Part shown: in pieces, positions 21,254 through 34,015 of the stretch
Numbering within the stretch: position 1 is the first letter of the stretch
How the letters are laid out: every line of letters starts with the position of its first letter
DNA from: Ceratothoa steindachneri
Taxonomy: Eukaryota > Arthropoda > Malacostraca > Isopoda > Cymothoidae
NCBI GenBank assembly: GCA_963969495.1
Contig: OZ018321.1
Coordinates: 129,491,120-129,555,119 of the forward strand
DNA: 64,000 nucleotides
Direction of reading: 5' to 3'
The notes under the pieces: generated by a model
The model's database searches: none
What the model saw: the letters and a program-made list of their open reading frames with translations, nothing else
Told to the model about the DNA's origin: nothing
Program-made: the position numbers and the translations under genes

Positions 21254-22310
21254 CTTTTTCTGCGCCCAAAGGTTTAGGAAAAAGAAATGAGATAGTCATC
21301 ACCAAACCTGATAAGGGTAGAGGTGTCGTTCTTCTTAACAAATCAGATTACATAGAAAAAATAAATGTTGTTTTGTCCGATAACTCTAAGTTCAAAAAGA
21401 TCTCTGAACCCCCTCAATCTTTGTCCATCAAGTTAGAAGACAGAATAAACCGCCTTTTGTTAAGTTAAAAAAACCTTAATATTTTGGATTCATTTATTTA
21501 CAACCGCCTGCACGTTTCAGGTTCCTACCTAGGCTCTCTATACGGACTTCCCAAATGTCACAAGGAGGGCTCCCCCCTTGGCCCCATTTTAGCATCTTAT
21601 AATCTCCCCTCTTATAACTTAGCTAAATTCTTGGCGCCTTTAATAACCCCTCTTTCCTCAAACCAGTTTAAAATTCAAAATAGCTTCACCTTTGTTAAAG
21701 AATTACAAAATTTTCAGCTTCATTATCCCTCCTTTATGAGTAGTTTCGATGTTTCATCTATCTTTACTAATGTTCCTCTTGACCAAACCATTGAGATAAT
21801 TGTCCGACGTGCATTTCTCCTTAACAACTCCAATTTTCATGGATTTACCCCTCCACTATTAAAAGAAACGCTGAAACTAGCCGTTAAAGACAATTACTTT
21901 ACTTTTAACAACGAAACCTACTGCTAAATAGATGGGGTGGGCATGGGGTAGGCATATGCAGTCCTTTGGGCCCTGTCTTCGCAGATATCTTCATGTCTTG
22001 GTTCGAGGAACAATTATTCAGCCTGCAACTTGGAAGCGTTGAACCCTTAATTTACCGCCGCTTTGTCGATGATACATACATTCTGTTCAATAAAGAGGAG
22101 TCCTGAGATAAATTCTTACAATATGCCAATCATATACATCCTGATATTAAATTTACATGCGAAAAGGAGCTCAATTCCTCCATCTCATTTTGGATATCCA
22201 CATTTCCCGTGTCCAAACTGGATTTGTAACACAAAGTTTTTCGTAAGCCAACCTTTACTGGTCAAGGCCAAAATTTTTTCAGTTTTTGTGACCTTTCTTT
22301 CAAAATAAGT
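21230..22310 (+). pseudogene. PLE3 right unit: reverse transcriptase
   Basis: Penelope-type RT. Blocks in order: NEIVITKPDKGRGVVLLNKS, a stop at 21466-21468, SLYGLPKCHKEGSPLGPI, SSFDVSSIFTNVPLDQ (first catalytic Asp), then a stop at 21925-21927 replacing a Gln-like position and an 11-bp insertion at about 21949-21959, after which SPLGPVFADIFMSWFEEQ and YRRFVDDTYILF follow with the FVDD catalytic pair intact. A further TGA lies at 22104-22106. It would synthesise element cDNA but is clearly broken. Confidence 0.85.
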
Positions 22311-22439
22311 GCCATGAAAACACTAATATTCCGGGCTTTTAATATTTGTTCATCCTACTCCGGATTTCACCAAGAAGTCGTATTTCTGACTAATTATTTT
22401 AAAAACAAACGGTTTTCCTGTGTCTGACTAAAAAAATTA

Positions 22440-22996
22440 CGGCCCAATTTTTAAACAATATTTACCATCCCAAACTTAAATTCCCTACTGTTTGCAAAGA
22501 TATCCGTTACATAATCTTTCAGGATCTGGGTTTTTTAAACAAAAAATCTTCAAAAGCAATTATATCTCTATTAAATAAATTCTTTTTCCATACCAATTTT
22601 AAGTTAATTTTCATAAATAGACACGACATAGGATTATACTTCAATTGTAAGGACAGAATCCCGCCTGAGGCGAGGTGCCCCGTTATTTAATAGTTTACTT
22701 GCCCCAATTGTAAACTGGGGAGATACATAAGGAACACGGTGCGCTCGCTGAGGGCGAGGTTTTGTTCCCATTTGAGTGTTAGCCACAGAACAGGGAAGGT
22801 TCTCTCTACGAAAGGATTCTCACCTGTTAGGCTTCACTCTATTAATTGTAAAACTGAAATCACAACGGACGATTTTAAAATCTTAAAAACCACCCCTGAT
22901 CACATATTATTAAGGATTCTTGAATCCATGTATATTAAATACCTTTATCCTTTCTTAAATTCCGATTCCTCTTCTCACCCACTACTTCTACTCTAA
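22440..22996 (+). pseudogene. PLE3 right unit: GIY-YIG endonuclease, decayed
   Basis: Same domain as 20411-20989 but with damage: the linker is out of frame and the GIY block around 22690-22735 has a stop. From 22739 it is open, with SLRARFCSHLSVSHRTGK, HSINCKTEITTDDFKIL and LLRILESMYIKYLYPFLN. The inverted left copy is better preserved than this one. Confidence 0.8.
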
Positions 22997-23235
22997 ACAA
23001 ATATATTACCAACCTCCTAACCTTCTCTTTCTTCTTACGCTCCTCGCCCTTTCTCCCCAGTTATCCTCTAACGGCTGATTGTTTAAGGTTGGTTTATCCT
23101 GATGTGTTTCCTGTGTTTCCCCAATCGTTAAATTTTAACTCGTAACATAATAATCCTTAAATTATCAATTACCTGTAAATTTATCGCTATTCCCCTCCTT
23201 AATTAACATTAAATACTTTCCACAAATTGTATTTC

Positions 23236-23282
23236 CAGTACCCGAAGATGGGTGAAAAGTTCGCCCGAAACGTTGCATCAAG
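23236..23282 (+). ncRNA. hammerhead-like motif, PLE3 right end
   Basis: agtacccgaagatgggtgaa, then aagttcgcccgaaacgttgc. Core CCGAAGA, stem II GGGUG with CGCCC, then GAAACGUU. It is the mirror of 20078-20120 with one change after the predicted cleavage site. Confidence 0.55.
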
Positions 23283-23327
23283 AAAATGAAATGAATTTTC
23301 CTTTATACGTCCTTTTGTTCATCCTTC

Positions 23328-23662
<335 letters not shown>

Positions 23663-23710
23663 AGAATGGATGGGGAGAAAGAAAAGTCCAGACACTACAC
23701 AGAGCTCTTT

Positions 23711-23743
23711 ATTGACGTTTCGCCTCTTGGCTTCCTCAGAATG
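23711..23743 (-). ncRNA. hammerhead-like motif, left arm
   Basis: The minus strand reads ctgaggaagccaagaggcga then aacgtc: core CUGAGGA, stem II GCC with GGC around AAGA, GAAA, stem III palindrome ACGU, C at the cleavage position. Confidence 0.6.
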
Positions 23744-23753
23744 GAACTCGTAA

Positions 23754-23788
23754 CATTCTGAGGAAGCCAAGAGGCGAAACGTCAATAA
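23754..23788 (+). ncRNA. hammerhead-like motif, right arm
   Basis: Plus-strand mirror of 23711-23743: ctgaggaagccaagaggcga then aacgtcaat. A short stem I (AUU with AAU) can form. All conserved core positions match CUGANGA and GAAA. Confidence 0.6.
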
Positions 23789-23858
23789 AGAGCTCTGTGT
23801 AGTGTCTGGACTTTTCTTTCTTCCCATCCATTCTCACATATACGTCGAGTCTTTCATG

Positions 23859-23859
<1 letters not shown>

Positions 23860-23905
<46 letters not shown>
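23860..23905. repeat. (TA)n microsatellite
   Basis: About 45 bp of TA. Confidence 0.95.
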
Positions 23906-23908
<3 letters not shown>

Positions 23909-23959
23909 AGACCACGTAGGGAAAAAGAAAGATTGATTGGAGTTAGTACTTTCGTTATC

Positions 23960-24990
23960 TTAACATTTTACACTCACAATGGCTTATAAAATAGACAGAC
24001 ACCGGATTTATACAAAGCAATGTTTTCTCTATAAGGTTAGATTTATTATAATCTCTGATAAGTTTGATTTGAGAAAGAAAGATAGGACTGTATCTAAGGC
24101 TAGCAAACTGGGGCTAATATTACCATTTCTCTCCTTTAGGCTGGAGATTAGGAACGATTCATAGATATTTCTGCTAATAAAATCATTTATATGCATTATG
24201 GAATCTGCTTTTGATCAGTTAATCTGGTGACCTATCTTAAGGCTGTGGATGGCGTCGGCCAAAGCACTATTTGAATATCCCTTAAGTACTGCATTTTGAT
24301 GTTGCCTAATTTCTACAGAGACATTTTTTAGAAGTTTGACCTATATAGAATAAAGTACAATCCAAACAAGGTATACTATATATTACATTATTATCGTTCC
24401 TTGGGATGTGTTTATTAACATATTTTTAATGCATATTTTTATTTAAAAAATACACTTATATTAAGTTGTTTTAACATTGTTAATGCATACAAGACATTAT
24501 CATAGTAAAGTAGGAGTAATATGTTGTGTAAAGGTTCTGTTTTCCCTAACTTGTGGTTAGAGAATGGTTTTTGAGCTCTATACATGCAGTTTTCCCCAAA
24601 ATATTTTGGGTAACATAGATTAAAGGCAATCTCTTTATTTTTTGTAAATTCTTGGTCTATATAGTCAGGACTACATATTTTGAGCTCCCTAAGATACATG
24701 GAAGAAAATAATGATGTTTTAATATTTTTCGAATGACCTGAATAAAATGGACATAGGATAAATTTTTTGTCAGTTTCCTAAAAAAGAAAACTTAATTCTG
24801 TCTGGTCGTCTAATTATTAGAACATCCTGGAAAAGGAAGGCTATTATTTTCTTTGTTTTCTAAAGTAAATTTAATTGACGGAACTAATGAATTAATAAAT
24901 AAAAAAACTTAGGTCAAAATCTTCCTTTCGAATTCCCAGGACATCGTCTACATAGCGGTAGCAAACAATTCGAGTGGACCAAACCGGTGA
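23960..24990 (-). pseudogene. Penelope-like element PLE4 remnant (RT tail plus GIY-YIG)
   Basis: Minus strand from 24970: CYRYVDDVLGIR (RT catalytic YVDD, intact), VPSIKFTLEN, NLSYVHF, YLRELKICSPDYIDQEF (24699-24640) and PLHNILLLLYYDN, then FYIGQTSK near 24350 with a decayed NVSVEIRQHQ, ALADAIHSLKIGHQIN and IYESFLISSLK. The family resembles PLE1 (same VPSIKFT and SPxYxDQE blocks). Several frameshifts. The RT upstream of YVDD is missing. Confidence 0.75.
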
Positions 24991-25555
24991 AATAACAGTA
25001 CGAAATTGAACAATTGGATTCTTATGCCATATAGTAAGAGATAAATAAAGAAAGTGAACATTACTTTAGATGATCGGATTACAATGACAAGTTAAAACGA
25101 GAACGAATTTTAATATTGAGTACAGCTAAGATATAAACGATGGAAAGAATGACGTGTCCTTATATAAATATGGGTGGTTGTATTTAATACAGAGAGAAAT
25201 AGGAAATTTCTCTTCAGTTCTTTTAATGTTCCCAAGGTAATTAGTTTGTCGTGTACCAGATATCAGCCCTTTTAATGAGCTGCTCCGGAAACGTTTATCC
25301 TCTATTTTAAGAAAATTTTATTGTTGAATCAATTTTAAACTTATATTCATCAATAATAAAAATATTGGCAATTTTTTAAACTGAGGATAGCATTCCCACG
25401 CCATTGAATTTGTACATTGGATATAGATGTACTTGCCTCAGCTCTAAGAATGGAACTTATATAGAAAGCACATTACATTTACTTGAGTTGCGAGTCTGTT
25501 TTTATATGAGTATAAACTATAGAACCGAAAAAACCTTGAATGATAAAGAGTATTC
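24991..25555. other. no recognised gene
   Basis: AT-rich, no motif recognised; it may include the heavily decayed 5' part of the following LINE. Confidence 0.4.
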
Positions 25556-27735
25556 TTTCATCAGGAAACTCTGGTAAAGTAGAGAAGAGATTGGTTAATT
25601 TCATTTAGGATAATTTTCTTATTCAAAAAGTAGAGGAACCTACGCATGATCAAAATATACTTGATTTAATTATCTCAGCAGAGGAGACTGTTATAAAACG
25701 TTTGCGTGGGTGAGCATTTGGCGACGAGTCACCATAATGTAATTAGGTTCGAAATTAATACAAGCGTAGAGGTAAAGGAGAATTTATAACTAATCCCACA
25801 ATTTGGGAGCTGCAATTTCGAAACATTTCATGACCGAATCCACAGTGTGCTCACTGTGAGTTCCGAGTTAGTTATGTACGTACGCCAAAAGAATGAGAAA
25901 TCAAAGCGGGAACTGTAGGTTAACCCTTTAATAATAAACTTAATTCGGGAGCGTAATAAAGACTATCAAAGTTTAAAAGAAACCGAAACGATAGCAAATC
26001 GGGAAAGATACCTACACTCTCTAAGCCTGGTAAAGCGGCCCATTAGGGATGCTAAACTGAAATAGAAAAAAAGATCTTGCCTTAAATTAGAAGCTCGAGC
26101 TGAAACGGTTATAAAATTACGTAAACAGTAGAAAGTCCATAAAGGGTTCAATGGGGCCGATCTGAAGTAAAGATGGTGTTATGACAGACGACCGAGAAAA
26201 AATTACTAAAATATTAAATGAGCACTTCGCAAGAGTTTTTACTGTGGAGGACGTGACACAATTAGCAACATTAGACGAGGAAATATATCGTGAAAGACAA
26301 AATATTCTATCCACCAAAAGTTTAAATGAAGAGGAGATTATCGCATACATTTATAAAATAAAAAGATCAAAGGCACACGGGCCCGATGGGGTTTGTCCAA
26401 CCCATCCTAAAGAACTAAAAAATGAATAAGCAAGACCGTTCTTCGTTATTTTCAATCGAGGAAAGCGTAGCTCCAATAAAATTGAAACGTGCAAATATTA
26501 CGCCGATATTCAAAAGCGAGAAGAAATCTGAGCCTACTAATTTCCGTCCCATCAGCCTAACTTCTGTAATTGGTAAGCTCTGGGAATTGATAATTAGTAG
26601 AGATAGATTGCTGAGTCATCTTGAGGGAAATAATTTAATCGCAGACACTCAGCAAGGATTCACACGAAGGCGCTCGTGCGTAACCATTTTACTCGATTTT
26701 TTTCATAACATAATTTGGATCTGCGATGAAACTAAAGCGGCGGATATAATTTACCTTGAATTTAAAAAGGCCTATGATACATTCCCATACGGAAGGCTCT
26801 TCATGATAATTAGAGCAATTGGAGTGAGGGGTAACATACTAAAATGGATAAAGAACTAGCTCTCAAATCATTCACAGAGAGTTATTGTAAATGAGGCATG
26901 CTCAGAGTGGGCATCAATCACCAGCGAGGTTCGATAGTGGTCAGTTCTGGAGCCATTATTATTTATTGTTTACATTAATGACTTGGATAATGAAGTGATT
27001 AGTAGGATCTCTAAATTTGCTGATGACACGAAGCTAGGAAGCCAAACCCTTTCTAGATCGATGTAGAGCAAATGCAGAGAAACCTTGATAAAATTGTCGA
27101 ATAGCCGGACAAATTGAAGATGGGCTTCAACATAGGTAAATGGAAGGTCATGCGTTTAGGATGTCAGAAACTAAAAGTAGAATACCACATGAAAGGCCAA
27201 AAAAGATCTGGGGATTTTAAGTTCAGAGGACCTTAAAGTATCGAAACTGTGCAGAAGCTTGTAAGAAAGCAAACTTAATGCTAGGATATATCGCTCGGAA
27301 TTTTACTTTCAAATCAAAAGATATAATCCTGCCCGTATACAAAGCGCTCCTGCGCCCACACCTCGAATATGCGGTTCAATTTTGGGCTCCCTACCTGGAC
27401 GAGGATATAGCGCAGTAAGAAAGAGGTCAACGTAGGGCTACTAAATTAAGCGATTACGTGGGCAGTTGATCGAGTTATTTAAAATCTTAAAAGGATTTAC
27501 TAATATTAATTACAGAATATGGTTTCAGATGGACGAAAGGTTCAACACAGGCCACAACGGTTTGAAATTAGTAAATAAGCGGTTTAACTCTTCTATAGAT
27601 CAAAATTAATTCACTTTTAAGATCACACAAACGTTGAATAGTCTTCTCCACCGTGTAGTAGAAAGCACGTCAGTAAATATAGTTAAAAATCGACTTGATG
27701 AGTACTACAATAGTGTAAATATAACATAGTAAGAG
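25556..27735 (+). pseudogene. CR1-like LINE ORF2, decayed
   Basis: Aligns over its length with the LINE at 59-62 kb. Endonuclease end: QKVEEPTHDQNILDLI, VGEHLATSHHNVIRF (SDH replaced by SHH) and FGSCNFETFHDRI (25640-25850). Linker and RT: KITKILNEHFARVFTVEDV (26181 on), IKRSKAHGPDGVCPTHPKEL, NFRPISLTSVIGKLWEL, DTQQGFTRRRSCVT, IYLEFKKAYDTFP (first Asp), ISKFADDTKLG near 27010-27045 (catalytic pair intact), then the thumb GYIARNFTFKSKDIILPVYK and LEYAVQFWAPYLDEDIAQ. The end matches at a SVNIVKNRLDEYYNSVNIT block before TAG at about 27729. Many frameshifts; 5' truncated. Confidence 0.85.
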
Positions 27736-28169
27736 GATAGGTATATGAAAACTTCATACATAATGAGGAATTAAGAAATAAAATGAAATAATCAATAAAA
27801 AGATGCCGGTGGCGTCCCCCTGCGTGGAATGGAGTAGATCTGAATTACCTCTTTCTTTTCCTCTTTGTCCTTTGCATATATTTTAATCACCAGCAGGCGA
27901 GGACTGAGGGAGCAGAGAGTACTGTCCTATCATCCACACACCCTTTCGAAGGAGCGGTAGGTTCATTTGAGGGAAAACTGAACCTGCATGTCGAAGGGTA
28001 CACATATAGATAAGTGCGTACCATAGATTTGAAATAGTTAAAACAACCAGCATGTTAAAAAAGCAAAAAGGGCTTCATACACTAACATTAGATAGTTGTA
28101 GTTTAACACCGTCTGTGTAAGAGGCCTGGCCTTGAGTGGATTTTATGGTTGTTGCTGGTTGTTGTTTCT
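27736..28169. other. LINE 3' UTR and unassigned sequence
   Basis: Probable 3' UTR of the LINE (aaaatgaaataatcaataaa near 27781), then sequence without recognised features. Confidence 0.4.
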
Positions 28170-29830
28170 GTAGTTCTGTCGTTCTATCTCCCTATTCTCT
28201 CTCTCTCTTTCCTCTCAATCTTTTTCTCCCTTCTAATGTTCTCTCTTCCGTCTCCCTAATCTCTCTCCGATATCTCTATATCTTATCTTTCTCTTCTCTC
28301 TATCTATTCTAACGATCTCTTTTCTCACTCTTCAAAATCTTTCTCTCACTTATATCTTCCCTCTATCTTCCCCTTTCTCTTTACTACTCAACCCTTCTCT
28401 TCCTTTCATCTCTCTTTTCTCTCTCTTCTCTCCCTCTTCTTTTTCTCTTCTCTCACACTCTTCCTACTGTCATTCTATCTCTTTTCACTCACTAACTTCT
28501 CTGTCTCAAACATCTCTCTCTTGTCACTATTCTCTCTCATGTCTCTTACTCCTCACTCTCTTCGAACACTTATCTTTCCATCCTATCTATATTCTCTCTG
28601 TTTTCACATGCACTTCTCAATCTTTCTTCTCTCTGTCTTCTATATCTACTCTCTGCCTGTATTTTATCACTTCTCTCTAAATCTCTTTTATTTTTCACTC
28701 TATTATTTCAGTATTCTCTCTCTATTTTCTTCAATATCTCTTCTGTTTCTCTAATCTTTCTCTCCTGATTCCCTTATCAACCACTTTGTCTAATCTAGAT
28801 TTTCCATCTCTCACTTCTCTATCTCACTTATTTTCATTGTCACTTTTAATTCTCCCTCTTCTGTCTTTCTTTTATATCCCATTATTATATATCTTATCTT
28901 TCTCATCTCTCTTTTCTTTCTCTTTTCTCTCTCTCTCTTCTCTCTCTCTTTTCTCTAACTTATTTTTAACTTCTTGCCTTTCGATTCTTCTCTCTTCTTG
29001 ATTATTGTTCTCTCATTATGTACTCTATCTTAATGCCGTTTCTCTCTCCCTCTTCCTGTTGTTTCTGTCTCTATTCTAACTCCAACTTACCCTCTCTCTC
29101 TTCTCACGCTTTTTTGTCTCTATTTTTTATCTCTTATTATTCTTGTTTCCCTCTTCTCTATATATACTTTTACTCGCTTCTCGATCTACCTCTCTCCTCT
29201 CCATTTCTTCTCTTTACGTCCTCTCTTATCTCCCTCTCGATTCTCTCTTTTTCTTATCGATCTCTTTATTTTCTCTCTTCAGTCTCCCTCTCTTATCTCT
29301 CTGTCTCATCTCTCACGCACTTCTCTCTCTTTTTATTATCTGTTTATTTTCTCTTCTCTCACCTTTCTATCTTCATTCTATCTCGCTTTTTTCGTTATTA
29401 TTATTCTTTTATATCTTTCTTTTCTATTCTCTTTCTCTTCTCACTCCCTCTTCTCTATATTTTATTATATCTTTAATCTCTTATTCTGACACAATTCTCT
29501 CTTTATTTGATTTTTAATCATCTCCATATATCTTTTCTCTCTCTCTCTCCTCTATCTCTCTTTCTCTTTCTATCTATCTTTTCTCTTTTTCCTCTCCTAC
29601 TCTCTTATTATCTCTTTTCAATCTCTCTTCTCCTGCTGTATTATCTTTCTCCTATAATTGCTTATTCTCTCGATTTACTCATTCTCCGCTCACTCTCTTC
29701 AGTCCCTGTCTTCTCTCTTTTTTATTTCTTCGTTCATTCTTCTCTCTATTCAATCTATCTTAACTCTTTTCTATCTCTTCCCTCTCCCCTCCTTCTCTTC
29801 TGTCAATCTTTGCCTAAAAACTGTAAGAAT
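28170..29830. repeat. 1.65-kb degenerate polypyrimidine (CT-rich) tract
   Basis: The plus strand is overwhelmingly C and T in short runs such as ttctctctctctctcttctc, with scattered A. No clean unit repeats, so it is an old, degenerate CT microsatellite. Open frames in it encode only Leu, Ser, Phe and Tyr-rich peptides and are compositional. Confidence 0.85.
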
Positions 29831-30426
29831 TATCACAAATAGTTCATTAGTAATATTTTACCTTCTTCTCTGCTTTACTCGTCACCCCATAAATTCAATT
29901 CTTCCATTTTCAACGTGAACCAAATGAAGCTTCGCCAAATTTTTGCAGATGCCAAGATTATTTTATCTTGAGCGTGGAAGAGGAGGTCTTATAAGGAATC
30001 AGCCTAAGCACACGTGAGGACAGATTAAAGCAAATTAAAGGGGTTTAACCCCTTATAGTTGTGTGTCTTGATACAATCAAAGTGCCGACAGCTTTGATCT
30101 CGTCTTAAAGAAACGCAAGCCATGTTTTTTCTGATAGGCTTAATGGGCGCACCTTTAGAGAAACATCGACCATTATTAATAGTAAGGGTAGGTGCCATTC
30201 ACTTTTGAGCGATCGTTAATACACCCCATCGGGGGCAGATAAAGAAGAATTCATGAATGAACTAGTGAAGGTTCAGTGAATTATATATTTCTGAGTGGTC
30301 ATTTTCTCTAAGTGGTCCTCTTCCTTAAATTAATCTAAAGAGTCACCACTTCTTCGTCTCTCTCTCTCTCTCACTAGAATGCTGCAGTGCGAAGGTGGTA
30401 TGTTTGAAACTCACATTTAATACTAT

Positions 30427-30429
<3 letters not shown>
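29831..30429. other. no recognised gene
   Basis: No motif recognised; short (CT)n at about 30357-30372. Confidence 0.4.
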
Positions 30430-30469
<40 letters not shown>

Positions 30470-30575
30470 ATATGAGAAACTCACAAAGTAGCGCGTGAGT
30501 AGAGCAATAAATGCCAAAAAAACTCCCACAGGAAAATGAAAGGCAGATTCCAAGTACTTTTGAACTTGTTCAGTT

Positions 30576-30631
<56 letters not shown>
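30430..30631. repeat. two (TA)n arrays flanking a short non-coding unit
   Basis: TA at 30430-30467 and 30578-30631, separated by about 110 bp that ends on the minus strand in a hammerhead-like terminal motif. Confidence 0.85.
30548..30577 (-). ncRNA. degenerate hammerhead-like motif
   Basis: The minus strand reads ctgaacaagttcaaaagtac then ttgg. CUGAACA approximates the core; AAAAGUACUU has the form (G)AAA plus palindrome AGUACU plus U. Stem II is minimal, so confidence is low. Confidence 0.25.
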
Positions 30632-30635
<4 letters not shown>

Positions 30636-30930
30636 GAAAGTATTGAAAGGGACTGATCCTGGTGAGATGTAATTTAATCTGGAGTAAGAATCCAATGGCA
30701 AAGAGAATGACAGTATTATTATCTGTATTTTCTCTGGCTACGTTGTTTCTCGCAAAGAATTGCTCATCTTCTGTCTTCCAAGACAACGGCAGATTTCGAT
30801 GAACTGACCGTCCAGGGAAAGCTTTTGAAAATTCAGTCAATTTAAAGAAGTGCCGGTAGGCGTGTAGTCCTTCATGCCCGTATTTGTAATGAAAGTATTG
30901 AAAGGGACTGCTCCTGGTGAGACGAAATTT
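30632..30930. repeat. direct repeat of about 40 bp
   Basis: aatgaaagtattgaaaggga and the following ctgctcctggtgaga occur at 30633-30672 and 30887-30925 with small changes. The unit between is non-coding. Confidence 0.8.
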
Positions 30931-33900
30931 ACACTAAAGCAGTACCCAGTATCAAGCCACTTTTACCCCCACACACCGTGTACTATATACCCTGATTGCA
31001 GTCTATCATCCGCACCTCAAATCATTTCCCCACTACCCTAACACTGCTAAAAATATCGTATAGATTTGAGCCTTGACGAAGATAGACACACCGATATTGA
31101 ATAATTATAATACACAATAGTGTGAGAAAGAAATTTAAATATAAAATGGCCTTAAATGACGCAGGTTCTTAAGTCGACTACAAATATAAATTCAGGAAGA
31201 GAAATAGAGAACGATAGGTAAGAAGACGTGCAAGACGAAGGATTATAGCATGTGAAAGATGGATATGTGAAGAGGTTTTGGTGAAATAGATTAAGAAAAG
31301 ATCTCACCTATCTATTAGAGAGTTGGGATACGAATAAGAGAAGTACAATATTATTTCAAAAGTTTTTTCAGCACATTTGTGTAGTTTATTTATCGATTAA
31401 AAACATATATGCTGTTGGCGCCAGATTATTTTAGTCTGCCCATTAGGCCTATGAGAAATCCAAGGGATATTTGTCATAATTTTGCAATAGACAGACACAA
31501 TAGAACGAATGCAAAAGCAAAACATCCTCAATTGAACAAATTGATAGAACACCTGCCAACCAAATCCACAGAAATAGGTAGACAAAATAGCCATATGCAG
31601 AACAGAGAGAGAAGAAAAGTCATCTAAAGACAAAAATAAACGATATATTCTTATGATAGTGATCGTGCTATTTGGGTGTTAGGTCGGTTCTTTATAGTTA
31701 ATCAGCAAGTGGTTGTGCAGATAGATACATATATGTAAAACAAACATGCACAAGCATACAACAACCGCATGAGTTTATGCTCTCCTAATCTCCGCACCTA
31801 TCCGTCTTACAGAAACTAGATGACCAACGAGGGCATCCCTGGTACCCCCTTTTCTCCAGGTAAGTAGAATTGTTGCATATAAGTCTTTTGGGGGGTAAAT
31901 TTGCACGAAAGCTATGCAGTCCACAACCTTTGACAGCTGGTACCTGATATTCAACACTGTTGCAACTACCAGTACATGAATACACCCTATTTCTGTTCTT
32001 GTTTCTGAAGTCCTGATCCAGAACTTTTTGAGGGATATTCTCTATTATTTTTTTAATTAAATATTATGCCTAGTCTTTTAATATTCTTTTTCATTATTTC
32101 TTCATTATTATTCATGAATTTATCTTATGTTATTCTTATTTTCTGTCTTCTTTTATCATTGTTTATCATGAATAAAAACACTAGCAAATTCAAGTGCACA
32201 AGGTATTGTCCCTCTCTGTGTAAGTCGAAGGACGAGCAGTGGTGTCATATTTTGTGTTCATGCAGTGAATATGGAACTATTAGTGATCCATGGGTGAGAC
32301 GTGCATTTATCTTGTGGAGAGTGTGATGTGGGGTCATAAGGGACAGCCTTCATGTTGGATGTGATGAGGAGTGTGTGTACGTATATATTACCCCTACTCT
32401 CTTATCTACTTTAATTTGCATGAGTAGATCGGCGCACATGGTTGTTGCAAGCGACTCTAGCTCCTTTAATTCGCATAATTCTAGGAACCACGCAAACTAA
32501 ACACCGACTACTGAGAGACGCGTAATTGTACAAATATCATTACGCTTTTATACAGATGCATTTGTATACATAAATATTTCCGTATACACACCATTGATTC
32601 CTTATCAAACCGGCATTAGTGGCTAGATACACGCAAGTTCACTCAAAGCTGTGTATACGCCTATAATTTTATCTAGAGGCGCACTCACAACACTTTACGC
32701 CTTACTCTTCCTTACTTCTTTCCATATAAGTGTCTGAGCCGTGTTTACATATTTTTCTCTCTTCCCATATAAATAAGTTATTTGTGATTATTCAACAGCT
32801 AATTTATTCACGCTTTCTCATTGATATATGGGGCGCAAGAATCCCCAAATTTTTAATGTTCGGAGGTCCACAGTAATATTTTCAAACAAAGACAAGGGCC
32901 AGAAGGTGAATAAAATTGTGTGAGTGATGATCACAGATGGTTTCAGAACAAATAGAAGAACACTAATGAATGAATAACTATGGAAGAGATTGGAAGAGAA
33001 CAGTCGGAAGAAAAATTAACGAAAATCTATGGTGGAATAGGGAATATAACAGTAAAAAAAATAGCAAAGAAAAACCTCGTTGTATGGTATTTAGAACATA
33101 TGGAAAGACGAATTTTTTAGCAGTTTCTACCCCCCCCCCCCATCACTACCTTATAGTATTCCAATTACTCCCCTACCCGTTCACCACCACTTATTGGTTT
33201 GTCATGCGGTTGGCATCATCATCATACACATATATTTATATATAGTAATAATAATTAATTAAACACACAAATGCATAGATATATACATTCCCACACTTGC
33301 GAGCACATACACACAAATACTAGTAATAATAAATTAAATTCACATACCTACCTCCACAATCCAAACATATAATAATTATAATAATAATAAAAAATAATCA
33401 TTCCTTTACCTCATGTCATAGGGACTGGGTACGTGAGAAAAAAACAGTAATGAATGTTTCTGTGTTTATCGGGATAGCTTTTTTTTTTTTAACCCAGAGG
33501 AACACCACATTTTATCAGACTTAAACATTAGCCTAGATGGCTGTTTGTAGGCAGACAGACAGATCCCAAGATCAATTTGATGCGGTGTAGACAGCGGTCA
33601 CCGTCAAACTCCGACCATTATGATAATAACGTATAGCGTTCGTAATAATATAGTTTTGTGATACACGGCTTAGCAGAATATGTACTGTGAGCCTTAAATA
33701 CATATATTTTTCAATAAAAGAAACAAACAAAAGAATAAGACAACAAATAATGACCGTATTTATGGCAATAGAAGAATCAGAAAAAATAATGGACGAATGA
33801 CGAGGGTAAAGATTTAAAGCGAGCAAATCGAAAAAATGAACGAGTCATATGGACAGAGACGAAAAGAGATTAGTCAGAATATGATGACGATTAAGGAGAC

Positions 33901-34015
33901 GCACACATACACTACCCCCTCTCACACACGCATATTCACTTGATAATAATAATCGCATGGAAAATAGGGTAGCGCGAAATTCGATTAAGGCAGGTTGGAC
34001 CCTTGACATAGGGCA
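30931..34015. other. about 3 kb without recognised gene
   Basis: Only short open frames (31397-31633 minus, 31409-31627 plus, 32066-32326 plus, 32970-33245 plus), none with a recognisable motif. Contains simple A/T-rich and short ACAC stretches near 33250-33400. It could hold ancient repeats or non-coding host sequence. Confidence 0.5.

Larger units (their letters stand above)
20010..23331 (+). mobile_element. PLE3: head-to-head pair of Penelope-like elements
   Basis: The right unit (about 21203-23331, plus) carries RT then GIY-YIG. The left unit (21190-20010, minus) is its reverse complement but lacks nearly all of the RT: 20010-21139 matches 22265-23331 inverted, and 21140-21190 matches 21203-21253 inverted. 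The two therefore meet head to head across a 12-bp centre at about 21191-21202, and the left unit is an internally deleted copy missing about 1 kb. Both outer ends carry hammerhead-like motifs and abut (TA)n. Confidence 0.85.

Noticed and set aside
21944..21960. Programmed frameshift in the PLE3 RT
   Set aside because: An 11-bp insertion with a stop next to it, in a copy with other stops; decay is simpler.
28521..29918. Six overlapping open frames rich in Leu, Ser, Phe and Tyr, looking like membrane proteins
   Set aside because: They lie entirely in the CT-rich tract and are explained by base composition (few stops possible, codons ctc, tct, ttc).
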